DNA of 60,530 nt, taken from NCBI GenBank assembly GCA_964626265.1, contig CAZVCG010000007.1, forward strand, positions 1 to 60,530, in the 5' to 3' direction. The first letter of the stretch is position 1, and every line of letters starts with the position of its first letter. Shown here piece by piece: positions 51,526-60,428 of this stretch. Both the position numbers and the translations under genes were made by a program. The DNA is from CAZVCG01 sp964626265 (GTDB lineage: Bacteria > Pseudomonadota > Alphaproteobacteria > UBA9219). The notes beneath the pieces were generated by a model, which searched no databases, was not told the origin of the DNA, and was given only the letters and a program-made list of their open reading frames with translations.

Positions 51526-52908
51526 TCAATAAACGCGTTCGCCTTCGCCGGAGGCCGGAGGCACGACGACGCCTGTTTCGCTGTAGATCTTGAGCTTGTT
51601 GCGCAAGGTGCGGATGGAGATGCCTAATATCGTCGCCGCATGAGTTCTGTTGCCGAGGCAGTGATGCAGCGTGTCAATGATCAAATCGCGCTCGACATCG
51701 GCGACCGTGCGGCCTACCAGCGTTCCCGGGATCATATTGGAGTCCGGCGCGACAAGGTTATGTCCGTGCCGGCCGTTATGAGCTTCGACGCGGCCTTCAG
51801 GAGCCAAGCCTTGACCCGACAACATGATCGCGTCGGCTTCGATCTTGTCGCTATGCGCCATGAGAACGGCGCGGTGCATGGTGTTTTCAAGCTCGCGTAC
51901 GTTGCCGCGCCAGTGGTGCGACAGCAACAAAGCCAAAGCGTCGTTCGTCAACGGTCTTTCGGGTAAACCGTTCGCTTCGCTGAACTTTTTGGCGAAGTAC
52001 GCGGCCAGCGGCTGGATGTCGGCCTGTCTTTCGCGCAACGGCGGGAGGTTCAGGTTGACGACGTTCAGTCGGAAATAGAGGTCTTCGCGGAAGCGTTTGG
52101 CCTTAACTTCGTCTTCAAGATTGCGATTGGAGGTAGCGAGCAGGCGAATATCGACCTTGATCGGAGTCGTTCCTCCCACCCGGTCGATCTCGCGCTCTTG
52201 AATGGCGCGGAGCAGCTTGGCCTGAAGGCGCAAATCCATCTCGCTGATTTCGTCGAGGAGCAATGTGCCTCCGCTGGCTTCTTCGAACTTGCCTATGCGG
52301 CGGGCCACGGCTCCCGTGAACGCGCCTTTCTCGTGTCCGAACAACTCGGATTCGAGCAAGTTGTCGGGAATGGCCGCGCAGTTGAGCGAAACGAAGTTCG
52401 AGTGGGCGCGGCGGCTCTTGCGGTGTATAAAACGCGCCAGAACTTCCTTTCCCGTGCCGGATTCGCCCGTGATGAGCACCGAAGCGTCGCTTGACGCTAC
52501 ACGCTCGGCCATTTGAAGGACAGGCTGCATGACCGGATCTCGGGCGATAAACGTAATGTCTTCTTCCGCGACGGCTTGCAAGACGGCGGCGATAAGCTCC
52601 GCGTCCGGCGGCAAGGGGATATATTCGCGCGCGCCGGAGCGTATGGCGCGCACGGCGGCGTTGGCGTCCGTGCCGATGCCGCAGGCGATCACGGGAACGA
52701 TGATACGTTCGGACTTTAGACTCCCGATTAGGCGCGCGATGTCCATCGTGACATCGCACATGATAAGATCGGCGCCATGCCCGCTGCGTAGTGCGTTTAA
52801 TGCGCCTTCGATGCTGTCGATATGCGCGACTTTAGCCCCGCGCTGGGTGGCGATGCGACCAGCGGTTGAAATATGACCGTCGAGTTGACCTACGATGAGT
52901 AAACGCAT
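51526..52908 (-). CDS. flbD: sigma-54 activator FlbD
   Basis: A 460-residue bacterial enhancer-binding protein controlling late flagellar genes with RpoN. The degenerate receiver-like N-terminus begins RLLIVGQLDG and lacks the acidic pair and the lysine of true receivers (REYIPLPPD). The AAA+ domain has Walker A VLITGESGTGKEVLARF (near 150), the sigma-54 contact loop ESELFGHEKGAFTGA (near 192) and GGTLLLDEISEMD (near 219). The C-terminal Fis-type HTH is HCLGNRTHAATILGISIRTL (near 420). These segments closely follow Caulobacter FlbD. It lies within the fliF operon, as there. Confidence 0.96.
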   Translation of the reverse strand: MRLLIVGQLDGHISTAGRIATQRGAKVAHIDSIEGALNALRSGHGADLIMCDVTMDIARLIGSLKSERIIVPVIACGIGTDANAAVRAIRSGAREYIPLPPDAELIAAVLQAVAEEDITFIARDPVMQPVLQMAERVASSDASVLITGESGTGKEVLARFIHRKSRRAHSNFVSLNCAAIPDNLLESELFGHEKGAFTGAVARRIGKFEEASGGTLLLDEISEMDLRLQAKLLRAIQEREIDRVGGTTPIKVDIRLLATSNRNLEDEVKAKRFREDLYFRLNVVNLNLPPLRERQADIQPLAAYFAKKFSEANGLPERPLTNDALALLLSHHWRGNVRELENTMHRAVLMAHSDKIEADAIMLSGQGLAPEGRVEAHNGRHGHNLVAPDSNMIPGTLVGRTVADVERDLIIDTLHHCLGNRTHAATILGISIRTLRNKLKIYSETGVVVPPASGEGERVY

Positions 52909-52920
52909 TCTTTTTCCCGA

Positions 52921-53244
52921 TTAATTGCGCTCTGATTTAATGATTTCCGTCATGGTTATGCCTAATCTGTCTTCAACGACCACGACCTCGCCGCGTGCGA
53001 CGAGCCGGTTGTTCACGTAAATGTCGATGGCTTCCCCGACTTTGCGGTCGAGCTCGATGACGGCGCCGCGGCCCAGTTTGAGGAGCGAACTGACTTGCAT
53101 CGTCGCTTTGCCCAAAACCGCCGAAACTTCGACCGGAATGCCGTAAACGGCTTCGAGGTCATTTATAGTGGCCACGCCTCCATCGCGCATCGGCTCTGCG
53201 CCGGTATTGTCGAGTTCGGATAGTGTTAGGGATTCGTCACTCAT
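52921..53244 (-). CDS. fliN: flagellar motor switch protein FliN
   Basis: A 107-residue SpoA-fold component of the C-ring that sets motor direction with FliM and FliG. IPVEVSAVLGKATMQVSSLL (near 35) and VNNRLVARGEVVVVEDRLGI (near 76) are the family core. A polar N-terminal extension of about 30 residues precedes it. The ATG overlaps the fliH stop (ATGA), and flbD follows after 12 bp. Confidence 0.96.
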   Translation of the reverse strand: MSDESLTLSELDNTGAEPMRDGGVATINDLEAVYGIPVEVSAVLGKATMQVSSLLKLGRGAVIELDRKVGEAIDIYVNNRLVARGEVVVVEDRLGITMTEIIKSERN

Positions 53245-54017
53245 ACGGTTTCTCCTGATTGATTGCTCTGCGTTTGCGTTTCGGCGTCCATTGATGGAGC
53301 TGGAACCGGCGCATTCTCAAGAACAGGTTCTAATGCCGGACTGTTTTCGGTTTGCGGAGCATTCCGCAATTCCTTGGCTACATGTCCGCTACCGGCCAAA
53401 CGGTCAATTATTTGCCACAAGGCCGCCAAGTCGCGCTCAATGCCGCCGTCAGCCCATTCAATCCGGCAATCCGATGGGCCAAGACCATCCTCGCACAAAA
53501 CGACGACTTTGCCAGCATAAGCTTTTTGTTCGGTAATCGCCTTAATTCTGTCGCTTATGGTGTCGAATTGGGTTTCACCTACGCGCACTACCAATCGCGG
53601 TTCGTGCGCCATCTCAGTAACGATTTGGCTGATGAGCGCTTCGATTTCCGCAAGTCCGTTGCGTTCCGCCGTGGCCGGGAGCAGCTTGCGCACGACGGCT
53701 AGCGCCAGACCCTGGGCGTGCGACAGGTATTCTTTCTGGAGTTCCTGATTGGCGTCGATCAAGCGCGCGACATGGCGTTCGATTTGAGACAGCAGAGCGT
53801 TCGCGTGCTTTTGCAGGTCGTCCGCCATCGCCTTTTGACCGGCGTTAAAGCCGCTTTCGTAGGACTCAAGCTTGATGGCTTCAACTTGTTCGGTAGTGAA
53901 AATCGTGTTTTTGGGTTTGCGGCCGCCAGCCGCAGCGATTTCGCCGTCGAACGAACGGTCGAACAAAAATTTGCGCACGGGCGCATTTTCATCGGGCCGA
54001 AGATCGGAATTCGCCAT
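53241..54017 (-). CDS. fliH: flagellar export regulator FliH
   Basis: A 258-residue FliH-type stator that binds and regulates the FliI ATPase. It has a long helical middle (ESYESGFNAGQKAMADDLQK, near 50) and a C-terminal part like the V/F-ATPase E/delta subunit (PRLVVRVGETQFDTISDRIK). The position between fliG and fliN supports the call. ATG 54017 lies directly after the fliG stop; an in-frame TTG four codons upstream would overlap fliG. The C-terminal 45 residues are Pro/Glu-rich and probably disordered. Confidence 0.9.
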   Translation of the reverse strand: MANSDLRPDENAPVRKFLFDRSFDGEIAAAGGRKPKNTIFTTEQVEAIKLESYESGFNAGQKAMADDLQKHANALLSQIERHVARLIDANQELQKEYLSHAQGLALAVVRKLLPATAERNGLAEIEALISQIVTEMAHEPRLVVRVGETQFDTISDRIKAITEQKAYAGKVVVLCEDGLGPSDCRIEWADGGIERDLAALWQIIDRLAGSGHVAKELRNAPQTENSPALEPVLENAPVPAPSMDAETQTQSNQSGETV

Positions 54018-54018
54018 T

Positions 54019-55044
54019 TTAGTAGACAAGTTCGTCTTCCCCTTTGTCTTTCGCGATGGTGATTTCGCCGCGCGCCGCCAGGTCTTTGGCGGTATTGACG
54101 ATGCTGGTTTGAGCTTCTTCGACGTCGCGCAAACGTATGGGGCCCAGGGCGGCTATATCCTCTTTCAACAGTTTGCCGGCGCGCTCAGACATGTTGCTGA
54201 AGAAGAGGGTCTTGATGCCGTCCGAAGCGCCCTTAAGGGCGATGGGGAGCTTGCTCTTGTCCAGAACGCGGAGAACGGCCTGAATGGACTTGGCGTCGAG
54301 CTTGATGAGGTCTTCGAACGTGAACATCAGGCTCTTGATCTTTTCGGCGGAGTCGCGGTTGCGCTCTTCGAGAGATGCGAGGAACTTGCTTTCGTGAGCG
54401 CGGTCAAGGTTGTTGAAGATTTCCGCCATTGTTTCGTGCGGGTCGCGGCGGTTCGTACGGGCCAGGTTGCTCATGAACTCGTTGCGCAGCGTGCGTTCGA
54501 TATCGTCGAGGACTTCCTTTTGCACGGACTCCATACGCAACATCCGCATGATGACTTCCATGGCGAAGCTTTCTGGAAGTTGCGACAGAACCTTGGCGGC
54601 ATGATCCGGCTCGATTTTCGAGACCACCACGGCGACCGTTTGCGGGTATTCGTTTTTCAGGAAGTTCGCGAGCACGGCCTCGTTCACGTTGGCCAGCTTG
54701 TCCCACATCGTGCGGCCCGCGGGGCCGCGGATGTCTTCCATGATGCTGTCAACGCGCTGCTTGTCGAGCACCTTCATCAACAGGCGTTCGGTGGATTCCA
54801 GCGTTCCGACAAGCGACCCCGTTGAGGACATCTGCTCTACGAATTCGATGAAAAGCTTCTCAACGAGGGAGGAGCTGACATTGCCGAGGTTTGCCATGAC
54901 CTGCGACATTTCCTTGATCTCGTCGTCGTTCATATGGCCGAAAACGCGCGCGGCGTAATCTTCGCCGAGCGAAAGGATTAGTACGGCGGCCTTTTCGGCT
55001 CCGGAGAGGGTTCTAACGTCTTCACGTACGCGTACGGCGGGCAT
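54019..55044 (-). CDS. fliG: flagellar motor switch protein FliG
   Basis: A 341-residue rotor protein linking the MS-ring to the C-ring and carrying the charged torque helix. The N-terminal domain has LSGAEKAAVLILSLGEDYAA (near 13). The middle domain has KNEYPQTVAVVVSKI, where homologues carry EHPQ. The C-terminal torque region is LIKLDAKSIQAVLRVLDKSK with KGASDGIKTLFFSNMSERAG (near 255-305). It starts 12 bp after fliF. Confidence 0.97.
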   Translation of the reverse strand: MPAVRVREDVRTLSGAEKAAVLILSLGEDYAARVFGHMNDDEIKEMSQVMANLGNVSSSLVEKLFIEFVEQMSSTGSLVGTLESTERLLMKVLDKQRVDSIMEDIRGPAGRTMWDKLANVNEAVLANFLKNEYPQTVAVVVSKIEPDHAAKVLSQLPESFAMEVIMRMLRMESVQKEVLDDIERTLRNEFMSNLARTNRRDPHETMAEIFNNLDRAHESKFLASLEERNRDSAEKIKSLMFTFEDLIKLDAKSIQAVLRVLDKSKLPIALKGASDGIKTLFFSNMSERAGKLLKEDIAALGPIRLRDVEEAQTSIVNTAKDLAARGEITIAKDKGEDELVY

Positions 55045-55056
55045 GATCGGCTACTC

Positions 55057-56715
55057 TTATCTGTTTTCCTGATAAATCCAGTTGCGAAGGATTGAAACGG
55101 CTTCTTCGGGATGTTTGTCGACGATTTCGCCGACTTTTTTCAGAGACGAAGCCTTGACGCGACCTTCCACGCGGGAAATATCGATCATTTTCTCAAATTC
55201 GGATTCTTCGGCCTCGCTTTGGAGTTCGCGGCCAAATGCGCCGCCGGGAGGAGGGAGTTGAGCGGTTGCGCCCATGCCTGCGGCTGAAGGTAGATAGTTT
55301 TGCGATTTTTCGGATATCGCGTTTCCGGCCGATTCAAAGATGCGTCGCAGGATAGGCCGTACAACCAGCAACACGACCAGCAAGCCGATGACCGCAAGCA
55401 ACAGCGTCTCCATCATACGGAGCAGATCGACCTTGGGAACGCCCATCAGCATGTCGGGCGGGGACTCGCTCTTGCCGCTTTCGGCTTGGAAAAAGCGCAT
55501 GTTCGCGACCTCAAGCGTGTCGCCGCGGTTAGGATCGAAATTTACGGCGGAGCGCACCAGAGATTTGATCTGCTCCATTTCTTCCGTTGAGCGCGGCTGG
55601 TATGTTTGCGCGCCGTCCGGGGCTGCCGTGTATAGACCATCGACTACTACAGCCACGGAAAGCCTCTTGACTTGACCGGATTCACGTATCTGGCTGCGAA
55701 CGGTTTTGTTGATTTCGTAGTTGACGGTTTCTTCCGAACGCGAGCTCTTGCTTGACGTGCCCCCGCCCGCAGATCCTGGCGTCGGGTTTCCGGGCAGATT
55801 GTTTTGGATAGTGACGCTTTCGTTGCCTTCCGCGTTCGTGGAATTTTCATTTGTTGTTTGTGTGGAGCGCACGACCTGGCTGTCGGGATCGAAGATTTCG
55901 GAATTCGTCGTAATGCGGTCGAAATCGAGTTCCGCCGAAACTTGCGCCCGCACCTTGCCGAAGCCGATGGTTTGAGACAACAGATCTTCGATTTTCCGTG
56001 CCTGCGCTTGTTCGAAAGCGGCCCTCATGTCGTCCTGATTGCCCGAAGCGCCGCCTGGCTCATTGGTAGCGGGACGGGCGAGCAACGCGCCTTTATCGTC
56101 GACGATGGATATTTGTTTCGTTTGAAGCTGCGGCACCGCTGCGGCGATCAGATTTTGGATGGCTGCAATCTGTTCGCGCGTCAGCGTTACCCCGCCGCGC
56201 GTTTTTACGAATACGCTGGCTGTGGCGGCTTGTGTGCCGTGGCTGAATAATTCGCGCTGAGGCAAAACAAGATGGACGCGGGCCGTTTGGATGGCTCCCA
56301 TCGTGCTGATGGTGCGCGCCAGTTCGCCTTCGAGCGCGCGCAGATGATTGATGTTCTGGACGAAGCTGGTCGTGCCGAAGCCTTCCTTCTGATCGAAGAT
56401 TTCGTAGCCGATGGAACCGCCTTTCGGGAGGCCTTCGGCGGCCATCATCATGCGGATTTTGCCGACTTGCGCGGCCGGCACTCGAATAAGTCCGCCAGAC
56501 GGGGCGACTTCGTAGGGAATTTTCATGCCGTCGAGTTTCGAGACGATCGCGCCTGCGTCCTGTTGATCGAGTTCGCTATAGAGGAGGGCCATGGGGGAGG
56601 CCGCGATACGCGTGGTCAGAAAGATGAAGAATCCCAAGAGACTGAAGGTCACAATCGCGATGGCAGCGAGCCGCACCGGGCCAAGGTTGCGCAACGTTTG
56701 GATGAATGCGTTCAC
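55057..56715 (-). CDS. fliF: flagellar MS-ring protein FliF
   Basis: A 552-residue inner-membrane ring-forming protein, the base of flagellar assembly. Transmembrane segments lie at about 15-37 (VRLAAIAIVTFSLLGFFIFL) and about 437-457 (LLLAVIGLLVVLLVVRPILR), with ring-building motifs between, such as LYSELDQQDAGAIVSKLDG and RVHLVLPQRELFS. The C-terminus (FEKMIDISRVEGRVKASSLK) is the FliG-binding part. It starts with GTG, supported by AGGAGA 8 bases upstream. First gene of the flagellar operon, downstream of three TTAACCA motifs. Confidence 0.98.
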   Translation of the reverse strand: MNAFIQTLRNLGPVRLAAIAIVTFSLLGFFIFLTTRIAASPMALLYSELDQQDAGAIVSKLDGMKIPYEVAPSGGLIRVPAAQVGKIRMMMAAEGLPKGGSIGYEIFDQKEGFGTTSFVQNINHLRALEGELARTISTMGAIQTARVHLVLPQRELFSHGTQAATASVFVKTRGGVTLTREQIAAIQNLIAAAVPQLQTKQISIVDDKGALLARPATNEPGGASGNQDDMRAAFEQAQARKIEDLLSQTIGFGKVRAQVSAELDFDRITTNSEIFDPDSQVVRSTQTTNENSTNAEGNESVTIQNNLPGNPTPGSAGGGTSSKSSRSEETVNYEINKTVRSQIRESGQVKRLSVAVVVDGLYTAAPDGAQTYQPRSTEEMEQIKSLVRSAVNFDPNRGDTLEVANMRFFQAESGKSESPPDMLMGVPKVDLLRMMETLLLAVIGLLVVLLVVRPILRRIFESAGNAISEKSQNYLPSAAGMGATAQLPPPGGAFGRELQSEAEESEFEKMIDISRVEGRVKASSLKKVGEIVDKHPEEAVSILRNWIYQENR

Positions 56716-56791
56716 GTTAAATCATCTCCTTAGGTTGCTCTCTCATGTTTCTTAACCTTGTTGCCGAAAAATACTATGCGATTCCGGAACG

Positions 56792-57025
56792 TTAACCAGA
56801 ACTACAGCTTCAATTATGAAGAATGTGTTAATGCGCTAGGCATTTTTTGCCGGGTTGCTCGGTGTTTTGTGTTGGATCTGCAACACAATGTGGAAACGAT
56901 AATGATTTTAGCAGGATAGTTAACCATGATGTAACCAAGGTTTGTGGCGTTTGTGCACATATGAGAAAGACTGTTTGTCACGATTCGGGGATTCGCCCAA
57001 CAGAAAAGGTTAATCAATTAACCAT
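56792..57025. promoter_or_regulatory. three CtrA half-site-like motifs in the fliF divergent region
   Basis: TTAACCA at 56792-56798, TTAACCAT at 56920-56927 and TTAACCAT at 57018-57025, the last being one arm of the inverted repeat GGTTAA-TCAA-TTAACC (57008-57023). These match the CtrA half-site. The 390-bp region separates fliF from a hypothetical gene and holds no ORF of its own. CtrA control of the early flagellar operon is known in Caulobacter; here it is inferred. Confidence 0.55.
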
Positions 57026-57056
57026 TTCGATCTCCGTATAACGTTTGTTTGCTGGG

Positions 57057-57065
57057 TGGTATAAT
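57057..57065 (+). promoter_or_regulatory. extended -10 promoter for the gene at 57106
   Basis: TGGTATAAT matches an extended -10 (TG-n-TATAAT) 40 bases before the start codon, with a strong AGGAGG ribosome binding site following. No good -35 was seen, as is usual for extended -10 promoters. It lies 32 bases after the CtrA-like inverted repeat, so repression or activation by CtrA is possible. Confidence 0.55.
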
Positions 57066-57105
57066 GTGCGCGCGGAACGAGTTAGCAGCGTAACAGGAGG
57101 CCTCC

Positions 57106-58074
57106 ATGTCAACAGCCCAAGCCCTGCCCATCGAACGCGTCATCGCCCTTGTCGAGGACGATTTGAAGCATGATTTGCCCGGCCATGCGACCGTATCCAA
57201 GGAAGGATTGCGGACGTTGCATATTATCCTTCAGGAACTTAGAGAGCGGGGCGTGAAAGAATTTCTCTTCGACCCAAGTCGCAGCACGGTCGCTCAGGCG
57301 TATCAACTTAAGCTGCTCGCGCAGGAGCTCGATCTCCTGATGGATCAAGGCATGGCTCCGGAAAAAGCCGAGCTGAAAATGCACGGCACGACGCGGGATA
57401 ACCAAAAATGGGCAGCTCTGGAAAATGAGCTAAAACATTTGAGTTACGAAGGCCATTCCTACGTTCCCGTTGAATCGATCAAGACGATGGAGGAGCTCGA
57501 ACTGGCCGTCGTTGCCGCGCGCGAACAAAAGCTGCTTAAGGAAAATGCCGAGAAGAAACTGGATGCCGAGCGCAGCGCGCGCATGACGGTAGACATGAAG
57601 CCTTCGGATGGTTCTATGGCGGATGGGGCAGGCGACGTCAAAGATACTCTTAAGACGGTTTTATATTTCGGTGTTCTGTTTGCGGCGGCGGAAACGTTAA
57701 AGAATGTTCTGAATCCGGACAGATTGCGGAAGTTTTTTTCGCCCGAGCCGAAGCCTGCGAAGACGAGAGATCTTGTCAGTGAATTGGAGGCCGAAGGCGC
57801 AAAACCCGTTAAAGCCGAGGCGTTGCCGCAGCCGTCATTTGATATGAAAAAAGGAAAAACGGCGGACGCTCTGAAATATGAGCCTTTCAAGCCGAATTTT
57901 ACCGTGCTTGCGGTGGGCGGCGGATCGACTCGCGATGAGATGACGCCCGCACCTGCGCCCGATCGTCCGCCCTATGAAAGAATGGACAGGTTGCCCTCGC
58001 GCTTCACGAAAACCAATCATTTGACGCTCGATAGCGCGGGCGACAGCGGCGAAGCGGGCGACAGCACGGGTTAG
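57106..58074 (+). CDS. hypothetical protein divergent from fliF
   Basis: A 322-residue protein of no family known to me. The N-terminal 120 residues are helical, with LPIERVIALVEDDLKHDLPG and RTLHIILQELRERGVKEFLF. A charged coil (REQKLLKENAEKKLDAERSA, near 138) follows. One moderately hydrophobic segment (LKTVLYFGVLFAAAETL, near 181) could be a membrane anchor. The C-terminal third is Pro- and charge-rich and probably disordered. There is no signal peptide. AGGAGG precedes the ATG. Sharing a divergent CtrA-motif region with fliF suggests cell-cycle or motility-linked expression; this is inference. Confidence 0.85.
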   Translation: MSTAQALPIERVIALVEDDLKHDLPGHATVSKEGLRTLHIILQELRERGVKEFLFDPSRSTVAQAYQLKLLAQELDLLMDQGMAPEKAELKMHGTTRDNQKWAALENELKHLSYEGHSYVPVESIKTMEELELAVVAAREQKLLKENAEKKLDAERSARMTVDMKPSDGSMADGAGDVKDTLKTVLYFGVLFAAAETLKNVLNPDRLRKFFSPEPKPAKTRDLVSELEAEGAKPVKAEALPQPSFDMKKGKTADALKYEPFKPNFTVLAVGGGSTRDEMTPAPAPDRPPYERMDRLPSRFTKTNHLTLDSAGDSGEAGDSTG

Positions 58075-58145
58075 ATTAGGCTTGCAAAATTGCTTCTGAA
58101 GGCTTCTCAATATGTGTCCGGACTCTATTGATTGAAGCCCAAAGC

Positions 58146-59042
58146 ATGACCCACAACATCGGCCTTGATATCGGCGGCACGAAAATCGCAGGCGCGGTCT
58201 TTGATCAGGATGGCGTTTTGCTGCATCAGCATGTCGTGCCGACGACGCATGATTATGAAGCATTTCTGAAAGCTTGTGTCGATCTTGTCGGCGCATTGGA
58301 CGGCAAGGCAAAAGAGCCATGTTCTGTTGGCATCGGCATTGCCGGGCGTATCGTGCAAGGCGAACTTGCCGACGCTTCGCCGAATATGCAGTTTCTTCAG
58401 GGCAAGCGCTTGCGGCGGGATTTGTCGGAGAAGTTAAAACGCGAAGTGCGTATCGCGAACGATGCAAATTGCATGGCGCTTGCTGAGGCAGTCGATGGCG
58501 CGGGCAAAGGTTATTCCACGGTCTTTGGTTTGACATTGGGAACGGGCGTTGGCGGCGGGTTTGTCGTCAACGGCTATATTGTCGAGGGAGCCAATGGGCT
58601 GGCAGCGGAGTTCGGACACGTGCCTTTGCCGTTCCGTAAAGAAGCGGACGGGCCTGTCGTCGCCTGTGGATGCAAGCAAAACGGCTGTATCGAACAGTCC
58701 ATCAGCGGCGGCGCGTTAGCGCGGCTTTACGCTTTTATGATTGGCGAAGAAGCCGACGCAAAGACGATAGCTGAACGCGCCGAAGCAGGTGACGCTAATG
58801 CGTTGCGCGTGCTCGATCGCTATTTTGAAGTTGTCGCCAAGGCGATGGCGGTGATGATCCACACATTCGATCCCGAGATTGTCGTCGTGAGCGGCAGCCT
58901 AAACGCCTTGCCGTGCATGTATGACGAAGTGCCGAAACGCTGGGGGAAGTACGCCTATACGGATAGGCTAACCACGAAGTTAGTTCCGGCCAATCACGGC
59001 CCCTTAAGCGGGATGCGCGGCGCAGCGCAGCTGTGGAAATGA
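58146..59042 (+). CDS. ROK-family sugar kinase
   Basis: A 298-residue ATP-dependent sugar kinase. The phosphate-binding N-terminus IGLDIGGTKIAGAVFDQDG (residues 5-23), catalytic Asp in IANDANCMALAEA (near 106), FGLTLGTGVGGGFVVNG (near 126) and the His plus zinc-binding CGCKQNGCIEQSISGGA (near 176) are all present. The zinc motif and the preceding FGHVPLPF fit N-acetylglucosamine kinase or glucokinase/fructokinase-like members; the substrate cannot be fixed. I start at MTHNIGLDIGG; the frame is open 6 codons further. It converges with the LysE gene, stops 1 bp apart. Confidence 0.93.
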   Translation: MTHNIGLDIGGTKIAGAVFDQDGVLLHQHVVPTTHDYEAFLKACVDLVGALDGKAKEPCSVGIGIAGRIVQGELADASPNMQFLQGKRLRRDLSEKLKREVRIANDANCMALAEAVDGAGKGYSTVFGLTLGTGVGGGFVVNGYIVEGANGLAAEFGHVPLPFRKEADGPVVACGCKQNGCIEQSISGGALARLYAFMIGEEADAKTIAERAEAGDANALRVLDRYFEVVAKAMAVMIHTFDPEIVVVSGSLNALPCMYDEVPKRWGKYAYTDRLTTKLVPANHGPLSGMRGAAQLWK

Positions 59043-59043
59043 A

Positions 59044-59679
59044 CTAATCCCTCGCGAACACCAACTTAAGTCCGAACAACAGTAACAGCGACCCGCAGAC
59101 GCGGTCGATGGCTTTGCTCCATTGCTGATAGCGATTGCGCAGGCGCGGCGTGGACAGCGCGAACGCGACGAAGCCGAACCATCCAATCGTCATAAGAGTG
59201 CATAAGATAACAGTGGCCAGTTTCGTCGGCGTGGTGGTATCGGGCGTGAGGGCGAGAGCGAATACGCTCGCGAAAAACGCGATGGCTTTCGGGTTGGCGA
59301 GATTGGTGAGCAGGCCCATGATAAACGCGTTACGGTGATTTTTTGGCGGCGCGTTGGGCGAGGGGTCGTTCGAAGCGGTTTCTTTCTTCGTCAGCGTCGA
59401 GCGCCAAAGCAGAAAACCGAGATAGCAAAGATAAAGGCCGCCCGCGATTTTCACGGCCATCATCAGCCAGACCATTTTCTGGAACAGAAGGCCGAGGCCC
59501 CACATGCTGAGCGCCGTATAGACCATGATGCCTCCCGCGATGCCGAGCGCGCCCTGAAAGCCCGACATGCGCCCGCGCGCGAGCGACAGGCTGCTGACCA
59601 GCATGAAATCCGGCCCCGGCGACATCAGGGCGATCATGAACAACGGCGCGATTTTCAGGAAAGGAAGGAAGTCGATCAT
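59044..59679 (-). CDS. LysE/RhtB-family amino acid exporter
   Basis: A 211-residue inner-membrane exporter with about six hydrophobic segments. The family signature LMSPGPDFMLVSSLSLARGR lies in the first helix region (near residue 18), followed by GFQGALGIAGGIMVYTALSM. NAFIMGLLTNLANPKAIAFF (near 116) is the second conserved block. The substrate (for example threonine, homoserine or lysine) is unknown. I start at MIDFLPFL; the 15 bases before it are in frame but lack an ATG. It starts 11 bp after the AlaX gene and is probably cotranscribed. Confidence 0.93.
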   Translation of the reverse strand: MIDFLPFLKIAPLFMIALMSPGPDFMLVSSLSLARGRMSGFQGALGIAGGIMVYTALSMWGLGLLFQKMVWLMMAVKIAGGLYLCYLGFLLWRSTLTKKETASNDPSPNAPPKNHRNAFIMGLLTNLANPKAIAFFASVFALALTPDTTTPTKLATVILCTLMTIGWFGFVAFALSTPRLRNRYQQWSKAIDRVCGSLLLLFGLKLVFARD

Positions 59680-59690
59680 GGGAGTTCCAT

Positions 59691-60428
59691 TCAATTATCA
59701 GTCAATTCATAGGCTACTTTGATATTGCCTTTTTTGGCTTTGATATAGCGGATTTTCAAATGGCCGATATCCTTGGTCGTTTTGACATGCGTTCCGCCGC
59801 AAGGCGTGCTTTTTACGCCGCCCATATTCACGATGCGGACGGGTTTATCGGCGGGGAGATCGGGCGGGATATAGTCCGAAAGAGCGGGTAAGTCGCCCAC
59901 GGCAACAAGATTTGCGCATATGTCGGCGTTGCCATCCACCAGACGATTGGTTTCGTTTTCAAGCTTCATCTTGATTTCGTCAGTATTATCCAGCGTTCCG
60001 GCATATTCAACGGCGGCCTGATCCGGATAATGGATGCCTTTCGTCGGAACCCATGCGAGGCCGAGATTCTTTACGGCTTCATCCAGCAGATGGCCTGCTG
60101 AATGAAGTCGGCTATTATGGTGGCGACGTTGATCGTCAATGCGGCACATGACTTTGTCGCCAACCGAGAAGCTTCCTTGCGAAAAACTTCCGTAATGATG
60201 AACCAAACCGTCGGTAAAACGGACCCCCTTGACATCGAAGGAGCCTTTTCCGTTAGATATGGTTCCTGTGTCGCATAGTTGGCCGCCGCCTTGGGGATAG
60301 AAGATAGTTGCGTCTAGTTGAACGCACGTCATACCATTCAGCGTTTCAGTAAGAATGGTCGTGACCGTTGCCTCGTTTTCGGTGAGTTGCTGGTGATACA
60401 TAAAAGCTAGTATGGTGGCTTGCGACAT
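59691..60428 (-). CDS. AlaX-type alanyl-tRNA editing protein
   Basis: A 245-residue stand-alone editing protein that deacylates mischarged Ser- or Gly-tRNA(Ala). It corresponds to the second-domain architecture of AlaRS editing: the metal-binding NSRLHSAGHLLDEAVKN (HxxxH, near 106) and CGGTHVKTTKDIGHLKI (near 212) supply the zinc ligands. The N-terminal FYPQGGGQLCDTG (near 43) is the GG-containing segment of AlaX-M types. AAGG lies 5 bases before the ATG. The 102 bases remaining after this gene to the window end show nothing I can identify. Confidence 0.94.
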   Translation of the reverse strand: MSQATILAFMYHQQLTENEATVTTILTETLNGMTCVQLDATIFYPQGGGQLCDTGTISNGKGSFDVKGVRFTDGLVHHYGSFSQGSFSVGDKVMCRIDDQRRHHNSRLHSAGHLLDEAVKNLGLAWVPTKGIHYPDQAAVEYAGTLDNTDEIKMKLENETNRLVDGNADICANLVAVGDLPALSDYIPPDLPADKPVRIVNMGGVKSTPCGGTHVKTTKDIGHLKIRYIKAKKGNIKVAYELTDN

